Under the pieces are notes generated by a model that was not told the DNA's origin, made no database searches, and worked only from the letters and a program-made list of their open reading frames with translations. DNA of 64,000 bases from Panax quinquefolius (lineage: Eukaryota > Streptophyta > Magnoliopsida > Apiales > Araliaceae), in the NCBI GenBank assembly GCA_020205615.1, contig JAINUW010000763.1, positions 248,001 to 312,000 on the forward strand. The letters are read 5' to 3'. Made by a program: the position numbers and the translations under genes. This document shows, one piece after another, positions 1 through 11,001 of the stretch; position 1 is the first letter of the stretch; each line of letters starts with the position of its first letter.

Positions 1-409
1 AGCATGAATGTGAAGAAGAAGAATCGATGCGTTATGAAGAAGAAGGTTCAAGAAAGCGTTATCTCAACCCTCGATTTTATTGGCCCATTTGAAATCCTTG
101 ATCGAGTAGGAAGCTGTGGCCTATAGACTCGTTTTTTACCGCCAAGTATGTCGCGTGTTCATAACATTTTTCATGTATCGATGTTATGTAAATATGTGGA
201 TGACCTGAACCACGTTATTAAATTAGAACTAGATGAGATAGTAGAAGATTTAACGTATGAGAAGATACGTGTTAAAATCTTGGATAAGAAGGATTATATT
301 CGACACTCAAAGGTTATACCTCAAGAGTTAGAATCTGAAATGAAGTCAAGGTATCCGCATCTCTTCGGCATACCAGGTACGTACGTAAATTTCGAGGGCA
401 AAATTTCAT
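1..409 (+). pseudogene. Integrase C-terminal remnant of Ty3 element A1
   Basis: The translation carries the end of a Ty3/gypsy pol polyprotein: IGPFEILDRVG, then PPSMSRVHNIFHVSML, then EDLTYEKIRVKILDKKD and KSRYPHLFGIPGT. This is the tail of the integrase that contacts DNA or chromatin. Two extra T residues in a T run near 131-136, compared with the A2 copy (20980-21268), put the first part in another frame. The WRNH-containing stretch that normally follows the VIP motif, and that is present in element E, is missing here. The upstream pol sequence has been replaced by a short scrambled linker. The fragment runs directly into a polypurine tract and an LTR, so it is the 3' end of an inserted element. 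It is not functional. Confidence 0.85.
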
Positions 410-421
410 AAGGAGGGGAGA
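410..421 (+). other. Polypurine tract of element A1
   Basis: AAGGAGGGGAGA lies one base upstream of the LTR start at 423. This is the plus-strand primer site of reverse transcription. The same 12-mer precedes the LTRs at 21302 and 40970. Confidence 0.85.
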
Positions 422-972
422 TTGTGAGACCCCAAATTTTATGAATAAAGATTTAAATTTCTTGAAATATTTTTTTGAATATTATGGTCTGGATTTGATA
501 TAATGTTATAGTTGTGGGTAATATTTTTAAATTTTTGCAAAGTATGCAAGTTGTTATATAATATTCGATTGGTGGGAGAATATTCTTTTTGTCAGGGAAT
601 ATCAAATGCGATGGCACAATCATTGGTGGACCCCCAACGGAAGTATTGTCGTAGTTAGAAAAGCGATAGAATTATCTTTTTATAAAAATAACGGTGAAAG
701 TGTTACCGTTAAAAAGCTGTTGAACTACACGGTAGTAAAAGTACGATGTCTGGCGTGGTTGCATAGTAGTAGCATGCGGTATTGATTATTGATGCTTACG
801 TAAGAAGTCACTCGGTTATACTCAATTATTGCTACAATAATTCTTTGCATCATATCTCTCATATTATTGATTCGATTATTGTCACAATATCATCGCATAA
901 TATGATATATTATTAAATCAATAATTGAGACAACAAAGTTATTCATATTATTAAATTGCAATATTTACAAAT

Positions 973-1078
973 GTCTAGAAGTTACATCGAGGAGAGGTTT
1001 GGTCATCTAATTGCGCGCCAATAAGGAGAAATCCATATCGGAAAGCCCCCTCTTTCCTAGGAACAACCTGGTTGTTAA
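973..1078 (+). promoter_or_regulatory. Conserved LTR box with GGAAAG/CTTTCC dyad
   Basis: A stretch of about 105 bp containing TTGGTCATCTAATTGCGCGC and then GGAAAGCCCCCTCTTTCC, an inverted repeat. It is recognisable in every A, C, D and E LTR here (5246-5350, 21788-21895, 29452-29555, 41541-41652, 61019-61125; minus strand 47400-47505 and 54160-54262), although neighbouring LTR sequence differs widely. The function is unknown. It lies about 500 bp upstream of the TATA box. Confidence 0.6.
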
Positions 1079-1256
1079 ATATTGTGTGTTATAATATTAA
1101 TGATGAATAAGTTCGTGTTGATTAAAGAAGAAATTGATAGTTCCATTGTGTTGGAATTATTAGTGTTAGTGGAAATCGACAATTTTTTCGATAATAATTG
1201 ATGTCTGGAAGTTATCGGGTAATTAATCGAATAAATGAGGAATTAATTGCTATTAA

Positions 1257-1560
1257 TTCACATGATTATAACTATTTGTTCACATGTGTGTACTATTGAT
1301 TCACATTCTTATACTATTAGGGGAGTTGGGGCAAGATTGATAATACTTGCATGACTAAGTTAAAAATGGAGGTATAAATAGAGGTACTATACTGTAATTC
1401 GTATTTTCACATGATTATAACTATTGATTCACATGATTGAACTATTGATTCACATTATTTACTATTAGGAGAGGTGGTGCAAGTTTGATAATACTTGCAG
1501 GACTAAATTAAAAATGAAGAAAAGTTGGAGGTATTAGATTATAATATTTTGAGCCCCAAA
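1257..1560 (+). repeat. Duplicated CACATG-rich upstream module
   Basis: Two tandem copies of about 150 bp (from 1257 and from 1406) share the order CACATGATTATAACTATT, ATTCACAT, ACTATTAGG, GCAAG and TTGATAATACTTGCA. They sit just upstream of the TATA box at 1590 and contain several CACATG (E-box-like) hexamers. The same duplicate is seen at about 5550-5800, 22085-22360 and 29920-30200. An enhancer role is inferred from position only. Confidence 0.6.
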
Positions 1561-1589
1561 AGCGTGCAATTATCGAAACTATATTTTCC

Positions 1590-1598
1590 TATAAATAG
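1590..1598 (+). promoter_or_regulatory. LTR TATA box
   Basis: TATAAATAG in an AT/GC context that recurs in every A, C, D and E LTR (5855, 22415, 30255, 42539, 61840; minus 46735 and 53487). It is followed by a pyrimidine-rich start region (TTCTTCCTTCATTTCTC). It probably sets the LTR transcription start about 30 bp downstream. Confidence 0.75.
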
Positions 1599-1726
1599 AA
1601 GCTCATTCTTCCTTCATTTCTCACCAATTCACTAAAGCTTTAGAGCAATTATTATAGAGAGAAATTATAGAGAGAAAGAAGAAGAGAAGTCGCTACCTCA
1701 CTATTCCAATTATCCAGTCTTCTTTT

Positions 1727-1735
1727 GAGGTAAGG
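1727..1735 (+). promoter_or_regulatory. Putative 5' splice donor in LTR leader
   Basis: GAG/GTAAGG matches the plant donor consensus about 135 bp after the TATA box. It is conserved as GAG or AAG/GTAAG in the LTRs at 5994, 22554, 30392, 42713 and 62022, and on the minus strand near 46549. A matching acceptor lies at 3650-3670. Confidence 0.5.
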
Positions 1736-1769
1736 GTATTATTTCTTTTCGTATTCATGAAGAGAGCTA

Positions 1770-2335
1770 TTGTTATTCCATTCTTTATTATTATGTTGGA
1801 ATACTTTGTCTATGTGAAAAGACTACCGTATACATGGTGAAATTCTTCATTATTCCATTCTTTATTATTATGTTGGAATATCTGTTTGTGCGGATTAATG
1901 ACACAGTTCCATTCTTTTTATTATTATACATTGGAATAACTTTTATGCATGCGGTTTATCACATGCCTGGTGAATTCTACTATTATTGCATTCTTTATTA
2001 TTACATTTGAAATATCACATGCATGGCGGATTTGCATAACCTGGTTCCATTCTTTATTATTATGTTGGAATATCCATGCTTGCGAATTCGTGACACTGGT
2101 TCCATTCTTTATTATTACATTTGGAATATATCGTGCATGCATGCGGATTACTGCGTGACTGGTTCCATTCTTTATTATTACATTGAGAATAACTCATGCA
2201 TGCGGTCTCATCGCATGCATGGTGAATTCTTATGTTATTTCATTCTTTATTATTACATTGGAATAACACATCTATGTGGATTACCACATGCATGGTGAAT
2301 GATCTTTTGTATTCATTCCTTATTAAATTTGGAAA
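1770..2335 (+). repeat. 60-bp hairpin minisatellite in A1 LTR
   Basis: About nine imperfect units, each with TTCCATTCTTTATTATT, then TTGGAATA, then a short dyad such as ATGCGGTCTCATCGCAT or ATGTGGATTACCACAT. Units are roughly 50-80 bp long. The array begins about 40 bp after the donor-like site and has counterparts in three other LTRs. Small ORFs through it are by-products of the repeat and are not genes. Confidence 0.8.
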
Positions 2336-3649
2336 TTATTCAAACGTGGATTTGCACATGGCGGTGAAAATCCATTTGCAGTTTCGTAATTTTTCTAACC
2401 CTCAAAAATTTTGGAAAAATTTGAAATGATTGTTTGTTGAGTTTTCTAGATTGTGTCCAAAAATGGCTAATTTTGGATGTATAAATTAAGAGTTATGGAT
2501 TTTATGGGAAAAACTATTTTAAAAGTAAACCCTTATAACTCCTTGTGGTTAACTCAAAATTGGTGAAATTTTTATTGGGAGTACATATATATAATGGAGT
2601 ATACCACATAATTTTGGAATTTTTGGACAAAAGTACAATTTATGATAAATGTCTAAATATTCGGTAGATTTAGCCATATGAAAAATAATAAATAAATTTT
2701 AAAAATTCCCAGAAAAATATATGTTCAATATGGGACTATATTATGCTAAATCCCAGAAAAGAAATATTTTTCGGACTGATTTGGTATTTTTCATGAAAAT
2801 GAACTAGTTATGAGTAAATGAATTAAATATGTTATGTGAAGTAAGAAAATTAGAAAATAGGATTTTATGGCTTGGGAATCCTATATAGGGTATATGCAGA
2901 TTTTTGATGAGAGATTTGATCATTGGTGATGAAATCTTATGAGTATGACATTTTGAATGATTAAATGCATTATTTGGTAAACTGTAAACAATTGAAATAA
3001 ATTGTTTATAAGTTTAAGAAGTGATTAAAATATTGTTATAATATTAATAATATTAGATTATGAGTTTATTAAGTGATTGATAATATTTGGGTAAATTTAA
3101 AGTCTTTAATATTTATACTTATTTTCGTTTGATTAATACTTATATCATTGTCATCATCCTCATGCTTATATTGTGATGAAAGTCATTTTTGGCTTACGTG
3201 CATAGATGGACTTGGTATGATTATTACCAGAGATTATTCGGTATAATCATGACCGTAATGTGACGAATGATGTGGTGAAAGTCCTTAATGGACTGAAGTG
3301 CATTGATGGATAGTTTTTGGTATGATTATGACCAGGGATTATTCGGTATAGTCATGACCATTGATGATTTAATGCATATCATTGGCCCGTAGTGCAGGGA
3401 AGATTCGATGATGTGATTTATTTATTAAGCTGAGTCTCAGCGATAAAAATTGATGAAAACATTTTAAATCATAGAAGATAGTAGATATCATGCTCTACTT
3501 GACTTTTCTAATTGATTGCTTATTCCGCTGCAGTTAAACTTGATGTCTATTATATTTTATCAGTTTAACATTGTTGAAGGCTAATGATAATTTATTTTGC
3601 ATTATCTTAATCATAATATTTCTTACTGGGCTAGTTGAGCTCACCCTTT

Positions 3650-3670
3650 CTTTCCTTTATTTTCTTTCAG
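3650..3670 (+). promoter_or_regulatory. Putative 3' splice acceptor in LTR
   Basis: A pyrimidine-rich run (CTTTATTTTCTTTCAG) ends in AG at 3669-3670. It is preceded about 90 bp upstream by GGCTAATGATAATT, a good plant branch-point match. The block is conserved at 7294, 18571, 24433 and 32549. With the donor at 1730 it would define a 1.94-kb intron lying wholly inside the LTR. Confidence 0.45.
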
Positions 3671-3949
3671 AAATGAGAGCGTGGTAGGGGACTAGTCGGG
3701 GAATGGAGTGACAGTCCAGATGATAGCTTTAGTAGTCCTTATTATTCTGTTAAATATTGTGACAATAAATGTAATGAGGACTCCATTGAGTGTGGATATT
3801 GTCTAGATGACAATATTCTTATTAAAACTATTAGATTATGTTTTGTCGTATTTTACACGACTGTTGTATAATTAAGTTGTATTTGAATTTTGTACCATGT
3901 ATTTGGCGACTCAAGATGGGTTATGTATACCTGTTTTGGGGACGTCACA

Positions 3950-4651
3950 GTATAGTTTAGTTTTTATAACTAATTTATATTCTTGTGGTAATTTAGTTTT
4001 AATAACTAAATGATTCCTCTATTAGTTCATGATCATTTTGTGATCACTCAGCATGAAATCTGGGTATATCCCACTTTATTGAATATTGTTTCAGTATTGT
4101 TAATTCTTCTTATTCAATTGAATATTATTGAATCTTTGAAAGAATTTTACTCTTTCATCTCTGATATGTTATTCAATAATAAATGGGAGAAAGTTTTATT
4201 ATTGAGATTGAATTATTATTCCGTTACTTTGAAATCTTTTGATTATTGATGAAGTTCTATAGAAGCTAGATTCTTCTATTCATGATATATATCATTTATT
4301 GTATATTTTAACTTGCGGAGCAAACTCGTTGCTCACCCTTGCTTAAATAAAATATTTCAGCTAATGCCAATGTAGCAGAAGGTTCTAATAGGGACAAAGG
4401 CAAAGGCAAGGCTCTGGAGTACTTATTGTAAACTTCTAATGGTTATATTTTATTATGTAATTATTTATGTAAACTTACATAGGTATGTAAGTTATGTCAA
4501 GGTTAGTTAACCTATGATATTGTTATAAGTTGTATTAAGGAATATTATGAATGATGTTTTTCATTAATGAATGAATAGTTAGATGTGATATATATAATGG
4601 ATCGTGAGCACTAAACCCGAGGTTAGGGAACCCAAATTTGGGGGCTTCACA
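3950..4651 (+). mobile_element. 3' part of an F-type LTR
   Basis: Matches, on the opposite strand, the F LTR at 56822-57430. Shared features include GCGGAGCAAACTCGTTGCTC, ACCCTTGCTTAA, the acceptor-like ATTTCAGCTAATG, a purine-rich GACAAAGGCAAAGGC run, and the end GGGGGCTTCACA. The LTR's 5' part is interrupted by A1. No PBS follows the LTR end, so this is an isolated LTR tail or an element truncated at its 3' side. Confidence 0.75.
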
Positions 4652-4702
4652 TTAAAAGTAGTATGCACACAAGCCAATCATGTTTGATGATAAAGCATAT
4701 AC
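4652..4702 (+). mobile_element. Start-side sliver of the copia 5' LTR
   Basis: This sequence joins 7580 onward if the solo LTR 4703-7574 and one TATAC copy are removed. It therefore belongs to the same older sequence, probably the beginning of the Ty1/copia LTR that ends at 9374. The exact LTR start is not visible; TGTTTGATG at 4681 is one candidate. Confidence 0.45.
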
Positions 4703-7574
4703 TGTAAGACCCCAACTTTTATGAATAAAGAATAATTTTTTCGAAATATATTTTTGAATATTATGGTGTGGATATGATATAATGTTATAGTTGTGGGTAA
4801 TATTTATAAATTTTGCAAAGTAAGCACGTGGTTATATAATATTCGATTGGTCTGGGAATATTCGTTTTAACAGGAATATTAGGTATGGATGACACAATCT
4901 TTAGTGGACCTACAACGGAAGTATTGTCGTAGTAAGAAAATGACAGAATTATCTTTTTATAAAATAACTTGATGGAAGTATTCTTAGTTAAAGCAGTTGA
5001 ACTACACGGTAGTAAAAGAAATGCGATGTCTGGCATGGTTGTATAGTAGCACGCGGTATTGGTTATTGATGCTTACATGAGAAGTCACTCAAGTATACTC
5101 AATTATTGCTACAGTAATTACAGCATCATATCTCTCATATTATTGATTCAATTATTGTCATAGTATCATCTGCATAATATGATATATTATTAAATCAATA
5201 ATTGAGATGACAAAGTTATTCATATTATTAAATTACAATATTGACAATGTCTAGAAGTTTTGTCAAGGAGAGGTTTGGTTACCTAATTGCGCGGCAATAA
5301 GGAGAAAACCTTATCGGAAAGCCCTCTCTTTCCTGGGAACGACCTGGTTGTTAAATATTGTGAGTTATAATATTAATGATGAATAAGTTCGTGTTGATTA
5401 TAGATGAAATTGATAGTTCCATTGTGTTGGAATTATTAGTGTTAGTGGAAATCGACATTTATTTCGATAATAATTGATGTCTAGAGGTTATATAGACCAA
5501 TCGGGTAATTAATCGGATAAATGAGGAATTAATTGCCATTAATTTACATGATTATAACTATTTGTTCACATGCGTGTACTATTGATTCACATTCTTGTAC
5601 TATTAGGGGAGGTGGTGCAAGATTGATAATACTTGCACTACTAAGTTAAAAATGGCGGTATAGATGGAGGTACTATACTGTAATTCGTATTTTCACATCT
5701 CTAGAACTATTGATTCACATGATTTACTATTAGGGGAGGTGGTGCAAGTTTGATAATACTTGCAGGACTAAATTAAAAATAAAGGAAAAGAGGAAGGTAT
5801 TATTCTATAATATTTTGAGCCCTAAAACGTGCAATTATCGAAACTATATTTTCCTATAAATAGAAGTTCATTCTTCCTTCATTTCTCACCAATTCACTAA
5901 AGCTATAGAGCAATTATTATAGAGAGAAATTATAGAGAGAAAGAAGAAGAGAAGTCTGCTACCCCACTATTCAAGTATCCAGTTTTTTCTAAGGTAAGGG
6001 GTATTATTCTTTTGTATTCATGAAGAGAGTTATTTTCTTTCAATATTCGTAAGGGTTGTTATTCAATTCTTTATTATTATGTTGGAATAACCTGTCTATG
6101 CGAAGTACCACATACATGGTGAAATTCTTTTGTTATTCCATTCTTTATTATTTTGTTGGAATATTCTGTCCGTGCGGATTACGCATGACATGGTTCCATT
6201 CTTTATTATTCTGTTGGAATATCCTATCTGTGCGGATTACGCATGACCTGATTCCATTCTTTATTATTCTATTGGAATATCTTGTCTGTGTGAGTTACGC
6301 ATAACCTGGTTTCATTCTTTATTATTCTATTGGAATAAACTGTATGTGCGGATTACATGCGCTTTGGTGAATTTTACTACATTATTCCATTCTTTATTAT
6401 TACATTGGAATAACTTTTATCATGTGGATTCTGCATGGATGGTGAATGATCCTTCGTATTCATTCCTTATTAAATTGTGAAAATGATCTGTCAATGTGGA
6501 TTACCGCATAGTTGGCAAAAATCCATTTACGGTTTCATATATTCTATTATACTCAGTTGGTTAAAGTTTTGGCTTCTATACTCCATGAAATTTGTGGAAT
6601 ATCCTTGATATTTGCACTTCATCCAGTATCTTTTCATGGAAATATTCTTCTGAGCATTCTTGAATTTTACTCCACAAAGAAGTATCATGTTGACAATTTG
6701 GACGTTATTGATTTCCGGATAAATTAAAATTATAAATCTTTAAAATTTATCCTTGAACTTGTTTTATTGATTTATTATGTCATTGTCATCATCCTCATGC
6801 TTATATTGTGATGAAAGTCATCTTTGGCTTACGTGCATAGATGGACTTGGTATGATTATGACCAGGGATTATTCGGTATAATCATGACCGTAATGTGACG
6901 AATGATGTGGTAAAAGTCCTCATTGGCCTGTAGTTCATTGATGGACAGTTATTGGTGTGATTATGACCAGCGATTATTTGGTATAGTCATGACCATTGAT
7001 GATTACATAAATATCCTTGGTCGTGATGCAGGGATGATTCAATTTTATTTATTAAGTTTAATCTCAGCGATAAAGTTGATGAAAAACTTTTTAAATCATG
7101 GAAGATAGTAGATTTTATGCTCTACTTGACTCTTCTAATGGGTTGCTTGTTCAGCTGTAGTTAAACTTGTTGTCTATTATATTCTATCAGTTTAACATTG
7201 TTGAAGGCTAATGATAATTTATTCTGCATTATCTTAGTCATAATATTTCTTACTGGGATAGTTGAGCTCACCCTTTCTTTCACTGTTCTCTTCAGGAAAT
7301 GAGAACATAGCTGGGACTAGTCAGGGGACGGAGTGACGGTCCAGATGATTAAATTAGTAGTCCTCACTATTCTGTTAAATAGTGTGACAATAAATGTAAT
7401 GAGAACTCCATTGAGTGTGGATATTGTCTAGATGACAATATTCTTATTAAAACTCTTAGATTATGTTTTGTCGTATTTTACACGACTGTTGTATAATTAA
7501 GTTGTATTTGAATATTGTACCATGTATTTGGCGACTCAAGATGGGTGATGTATACCTGTTTTGGGGGCGTCACA
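4703..7574 (+). mobile_element. Solo A-type Ty3 LTR, TSD TATAC
   Basis: Starts TGTAAGACCCC and ends GGGGGCGTCACA (2872 bp). It is flanked by a perfect 5-bp target duplication, TATAC at 4698-4702 and 7575-7579, with no PBS or polypurine tract alongside. It is therefore a solo LTR left by LTR-LTR recombination. It has the TATA box (5855-5863), donor (GT at 5994), hairpin minisatellite (6055-6470) and acceptor (AG at 7294-7295). The putative intron is shorter here (1302 bp) than in A1 because about 600 bp are missing after the minisatellite. It splits the copia 5' LTR. Confidence 0.93.
6055..6470 (+). repeat. 60-bp hairpin minisatellite in the solo LTR
   Basis: Six to seven units of CCATTCTTTATTATT, TTGGAATA and CTGTGCGGATTACGCATGA. 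The TGCG/CGCA dyad predominates here, whereas the A1 array mixes ATGTGG/CCACAT and ATGCG/CGCAT. Confidence 0.75.
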
Positions 7575-7579
7575 TATAC

Positions 7580-9374
7580 TTTCTAACAATCTTATTCATT
7601 TATTAATAAAAAATATTAATTTATTAAAGGCTTTTAACTATCTACATGATGCTGCTTTATAATATGTGATAAACCCATAGTTTTAAGCAATGCTTTTAGA
7701 ATAATGATGATGATCCTTATAATGAGATCTAAATTCTTAGAAAGCTTAAAAACTAAAATAGTTCCCAATCGTTGGATTACTAAATTGGGGATTAGTGAAT
7801 CCAGACAGATTGGTACATACGTTGCTTGCTCATTGGATAAGGATGATTGATCTCATGATCATTTGTGTGGATAAACTAAAGCAAGTATGTAGGTGCTTAT
7901 TGGAGAATAAGTACATTGAACATGGCTCGCTAAGGAATACCTAATGGAGTTTTACTTGCATGTCAAAAAGAATTCCTGTAGTGATAGTAGTACAAGTGAT
8001 CCTTGGACTAGAGATCATCATAGTATCTTGTGTATGACGAGTTATACTTTGACTTATTCCTTAAGACCCTTAGGGTATATCAAAGGGTATGTTTGGGTAT
8101 AATAAGTTGTTTATGGAGATAATGTATGATCAATAAAGAATCTATCGCTTCTAGTAAAAGAAGAGAAATATCCTATGTTATTCGATAAATGACAACTCAG
8201 TAGTCCTTGGTCAAGGCAGAATAAAATTAGAAAGGAGTTTCTAATTTGCATTATTTGGAGTTGTGCATTTAAGAATTAAAATATATATAATAAAATAAAA
8301 TAAGACTTGACAGTAATTCCATGTCTTATATTTAATTGGGACATTGTATGGTGGAAGGATTGAATTGTACGATAACTATTTGCTCAAAGGTTCTTTTATG
8401 ATTAATGTTGAAATCTATATTATCTGGAAAGTCGTTAATCGCTAGGGAGGCTTATCCCTATTGTAAAATAAATATTATTTATTTAAATAAATTAATAGTT
8501 TAATTTATTTATTTATATAAGATTAGAATTGTTCTAATTGATTTATTCACAACCAGTTTAATATGGAGAACCTAAAGGGTCACAACATATAAGGAAGAAT
8601 ACTTATTTAAGAAGTTAATGACATAATCGTAATAATAAGTTAAGTATATTTAATTTAATCTATGGTGATAGAATAAATTAAATAGCTTAATATTATTATT
8701 TAATATTTTAGAAATATTAAATATAAATTAATAAGAGGAGTCTTATTATTATTAATACATTATTATTATTTAATTTCTAAAGGAGTTTGGGAATTAATTA
8801 ATAAAAGTACTCTCATATATTCCTAATAAAATTAGGAGGTTAAATTAATTAAAAGAGTTTAACTAATTATCCCTAATAAGATTAGGGAGCTTAATTAATT
8901 AAATAATACCCTATTTTTTAATTAGATTAGAATGGTTAACAGATATCTTTATAAGAGGAGTCTTATATCAGATATCAAGTAAACGTAATTCCAATAGTTG
9001 GGAGAGTACACCATTTTTTATGAAAGATAGAAAAACTAGGATTTTGCCAAATACCCATCTTCTTGAATATTTCTTCTTCCTTAGTGGATAACCTCTTGAA
9101 GCCAAACACTTGGGTGGCTAACATTGATCAAAGGAAGGAATCAAACCCGACGGATTCAAGTTGAACACGAAAAGGATTTGGAGGTGAACTAGTACCTAAA
9201 GAAGCTCAAATCTTCAAGGGTATAATTCTTGTTCTTTATCTTTTCGTTTAATTAATAATTGTGCATAAAGGATGATCCGTGTATATGGTTTGTAAATTTT
9301 TTTAACTCTGATTTTTCATGCTTCCGCTTATTTTGTGCAATTTGATTGTGTTCATGAATCTTACAAACCTAACA
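7580..9374 (+). mobile_element. Ty1/copia 5' LTR, main part
   Basis: This AT-rich non-coding stretch ends CCTAACA directly before a TGGCATCAGAGCC primer-binding site, so it is the 3' portion of a Ty1/copia LTR. It continues the sequence interrupted at 4702. At 8690-8970 it contains a cluster of perfect short hairpins (see separate entry). The 3' section (9040-9250) reads like a leader. No ORF is present. Confidence 0.7.
8730..8966 (+). repeat. Cluster of short inverted repeats in copia LTR
   Basis: Four perfect dyads: AATAAGAggagTCTTATT (8730-8747), TCCTAATaaaATTAGGA (8821-8837), CCCTAATaagATTAGGG (8871-8887) and ATAAGAggagTCTTAT (8951-8966). Two share the GGAG loop. They may be RNA structures near the LTR transcript end; this is inferred only from the dyads. 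Confidence 0.55.
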
Positions 9375-9375
9375 G

Positions 9376-9388
9376 TGGCATCAGAGCC
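9376..9388 (+). other. Copia primer-binding site
   Basis: TGGCATCAGAGCC lies one base after the LTR end and is complementary to the initiator-Met tRNA 3' end apart from the common T/C variant. It fixes the LTR boundary and orientation of the copia element. Confidence 0.85.
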
Positions 9389-9560
9389 AAACCTTTATGC
9401 GAATTATTAATTGTTCAGATTTAATATGTATGTTGATATGTGTTTAGAAAAAAACAATTTGGACATAATTATGGGTATAAATCATGTTTTTGGAGAAAAA
9501 CTACACAATTCGCGAACTGAAAAAATAGATTCTGGAGATTGACTGATTGTAGTACAATAA

Positions 9561-9711
9561 TGGCACTACAGCGCTTGCTCCGTGTTTTTGAAGATGCTGA
9601 TGTGGCACTTCAGCTCCTGAAACTAGTTCTTTTGTGGCACTGCAGCGCAAGCTCAATGTTTTTGAAACTGATGATGTGGCGCCACAGCGCCTGATGCTAG
9701 TTCACTAGTGC
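9561..9711 (+). repeat. 74-bp tandem duplication
   Basis: Two units start TGGCACTACAGCG (9561) and TGGCACTGCAGCG (9635), and both continue through GTTTTTGAA and GATGTGGC. GC content is clearly above the surroundings. Confidence 0.7.
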
Positions 9712-9879
9712 CGCCGAAGCGCCACTCTGCAGAAATATATATATTTTTTATTTTGATTTTTATTAAGATAAAAGGTTTATTTTAATTAAAATTAAATTAA
9801 TTTTTTTTTCAATAATTCTAGATTAAAAATAAAGGAGTTTATTTTAACTTGGAATTAGATTAAATATTTTTTTTTTAAT

Positions 9880-10190
9880 TGGAATTGGAATCCACGTTTG
9901 TTTGAATAAAAAAGTTTATTCAAAAGTTTTATAATAACTTGAAATTGGATTTCACGTTTGTTTGAATAAAAGAGTTTATTTAAATGTTTTATTTTAATCG
10001 GAATTAGATTCCACGTTTGTTTGAATAAAAGAGTTTATTCAAAAAGGTTTCATATCAACTTAGAGTAGGATTCCACGTTTGTTTGAATAAAAGAGTTTAT
10101 TCACATATAGAATTGAATTCCATGTTTTCTGGAATAAAGGAGTTTATTCACATATGGAATATAATTCCATGTTTCCTAAAATTAATGGTG
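9880..10190 (+). repeat. 60-bp tandem array
   Basis: About five units of TTCCACGTTTGTTTGAATAA followed by AAGAGTTTATTCA. The last two units have drifted to CCATGTTTTCTGGAATAAAG and CCATGTTTCC. Confidence 0.75.
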
Positions 10191-10920
10191 TTTAATTTTA
10201 ATAAGGAATAAGATTCAACATTTTTTTCCCAGCAATTTTAAGTTAAAATAAAGAAGTTTATTTTGATTGGAAATTTGATTAAAAATATAGGAGTTAATTT
10301 TTATTCAAAATTAGATAAAATAAAATAAAGAAATTTATAATGATTTTAATTAAAAATAAAGGAGTTTATTTTGTTTCAAAAATTGGATTTTATGCTAATT
10401 AAAATTGTCCATTAAATTGATATCAATGTATATATTGAATGTTTATTATTCATGAGATGAATGTTATTTATTGATGCATATGTTGATGTATATGATAATA
10501 AATGGGATTGATTATGGACTATTAACCAATGTAATTGGATATTTTTTAGTTGAATGCATGAATATATGTGTTTTATTAAATGGGGTCTGCGTACCTCGTC
10601 TTCTCTAATTTTTCTTAATATAAATTCTATCTCCCTCCTATGTACTTTCTCTTGATTGCTGATCAATGTTTCTATTTATTTTAAATAGTTTTGTAATAGG
10701 AATAGTTAAAATTAATTTTAAAGAATTGGAGATCAAGGAGCAAGGAGCGCTTGAAGACCCATTTGTAATGGAGCCCGAGATTTAAATGTAATAATTATAT
10801 TTAAATTTAATTCTTCCACCCTAGGTTTGACCTTTTGGTTCACTTGGTGGCTCTAGTGAACCAAACTAGAATAAAGTCTACAATCAATCCAGGTAGAATA
10901 TAATATTCTATATGTGCATG

Positions 10921-10922
<2 letters not shown>

Positions 10923-11000
<78 letters not shown>
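10923..11000 (+). repeat. (TA)n(TG)n microsatellite
   Basis: A perfect TA run of about 38 bp is followed by a TG run of about 40 bp. Open frames through it (Cys-Val or Tyr-Ile repeats) are artefacts. Confidence 0.98.

Positions 11001-11001
<1 letters not shown>

Larger units (their letters stand above)
423..3949 (+). mobile_element. 3' LTR of Ty3 element A1 (3.5 kb)
   Basis: Starts TGTGAGACCCC and ends GGGGACGTCACA, giving 5-bp inverted termini TGTGA/TCACA. Internal landmarks recur in all A-type LTRs: a conserved box (about 973-1075), a duplicated CACATG-rich module (1257-1560), TATA box TATAAATAG (1590-1598), a GAG/GTAAGG splice-donor-like site (GT at 1730), a 60-bp minisatellite (1770-2330), a branch-point/polypyrimidine/AG acceptor-like block ending at 3670, and a conserved tail. 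No ORF of note is present. The five bases after it (3950-3954) read GTATA, but the matching 5' target-site copy lies outside the window. It interrupts an F-type LTR that continues at 3950. Confidence 0.9.

Noticed and set aside
1924..2429. Several 60-90-codon ORFs on both strands in the LTR minisatellites (also 6056-6304, 22643-23024, 30641-30904)
   Set aside because: All follow the 60-bp repeat unit. Composition and repeated peptide (HSLLL.WN) show they are by-products.
4010..4249. 79-codon ORF in the F-type LTR tail
   Set aside because: The same stretch in the F LTR (57140-57420) has no matching open frame, so it is chance.
10412..10666. 84-codon minus-strand ORF in the copia leader
   Set aside because: No motif, low-complexity AT context and no counterpart elsewhere in the window.
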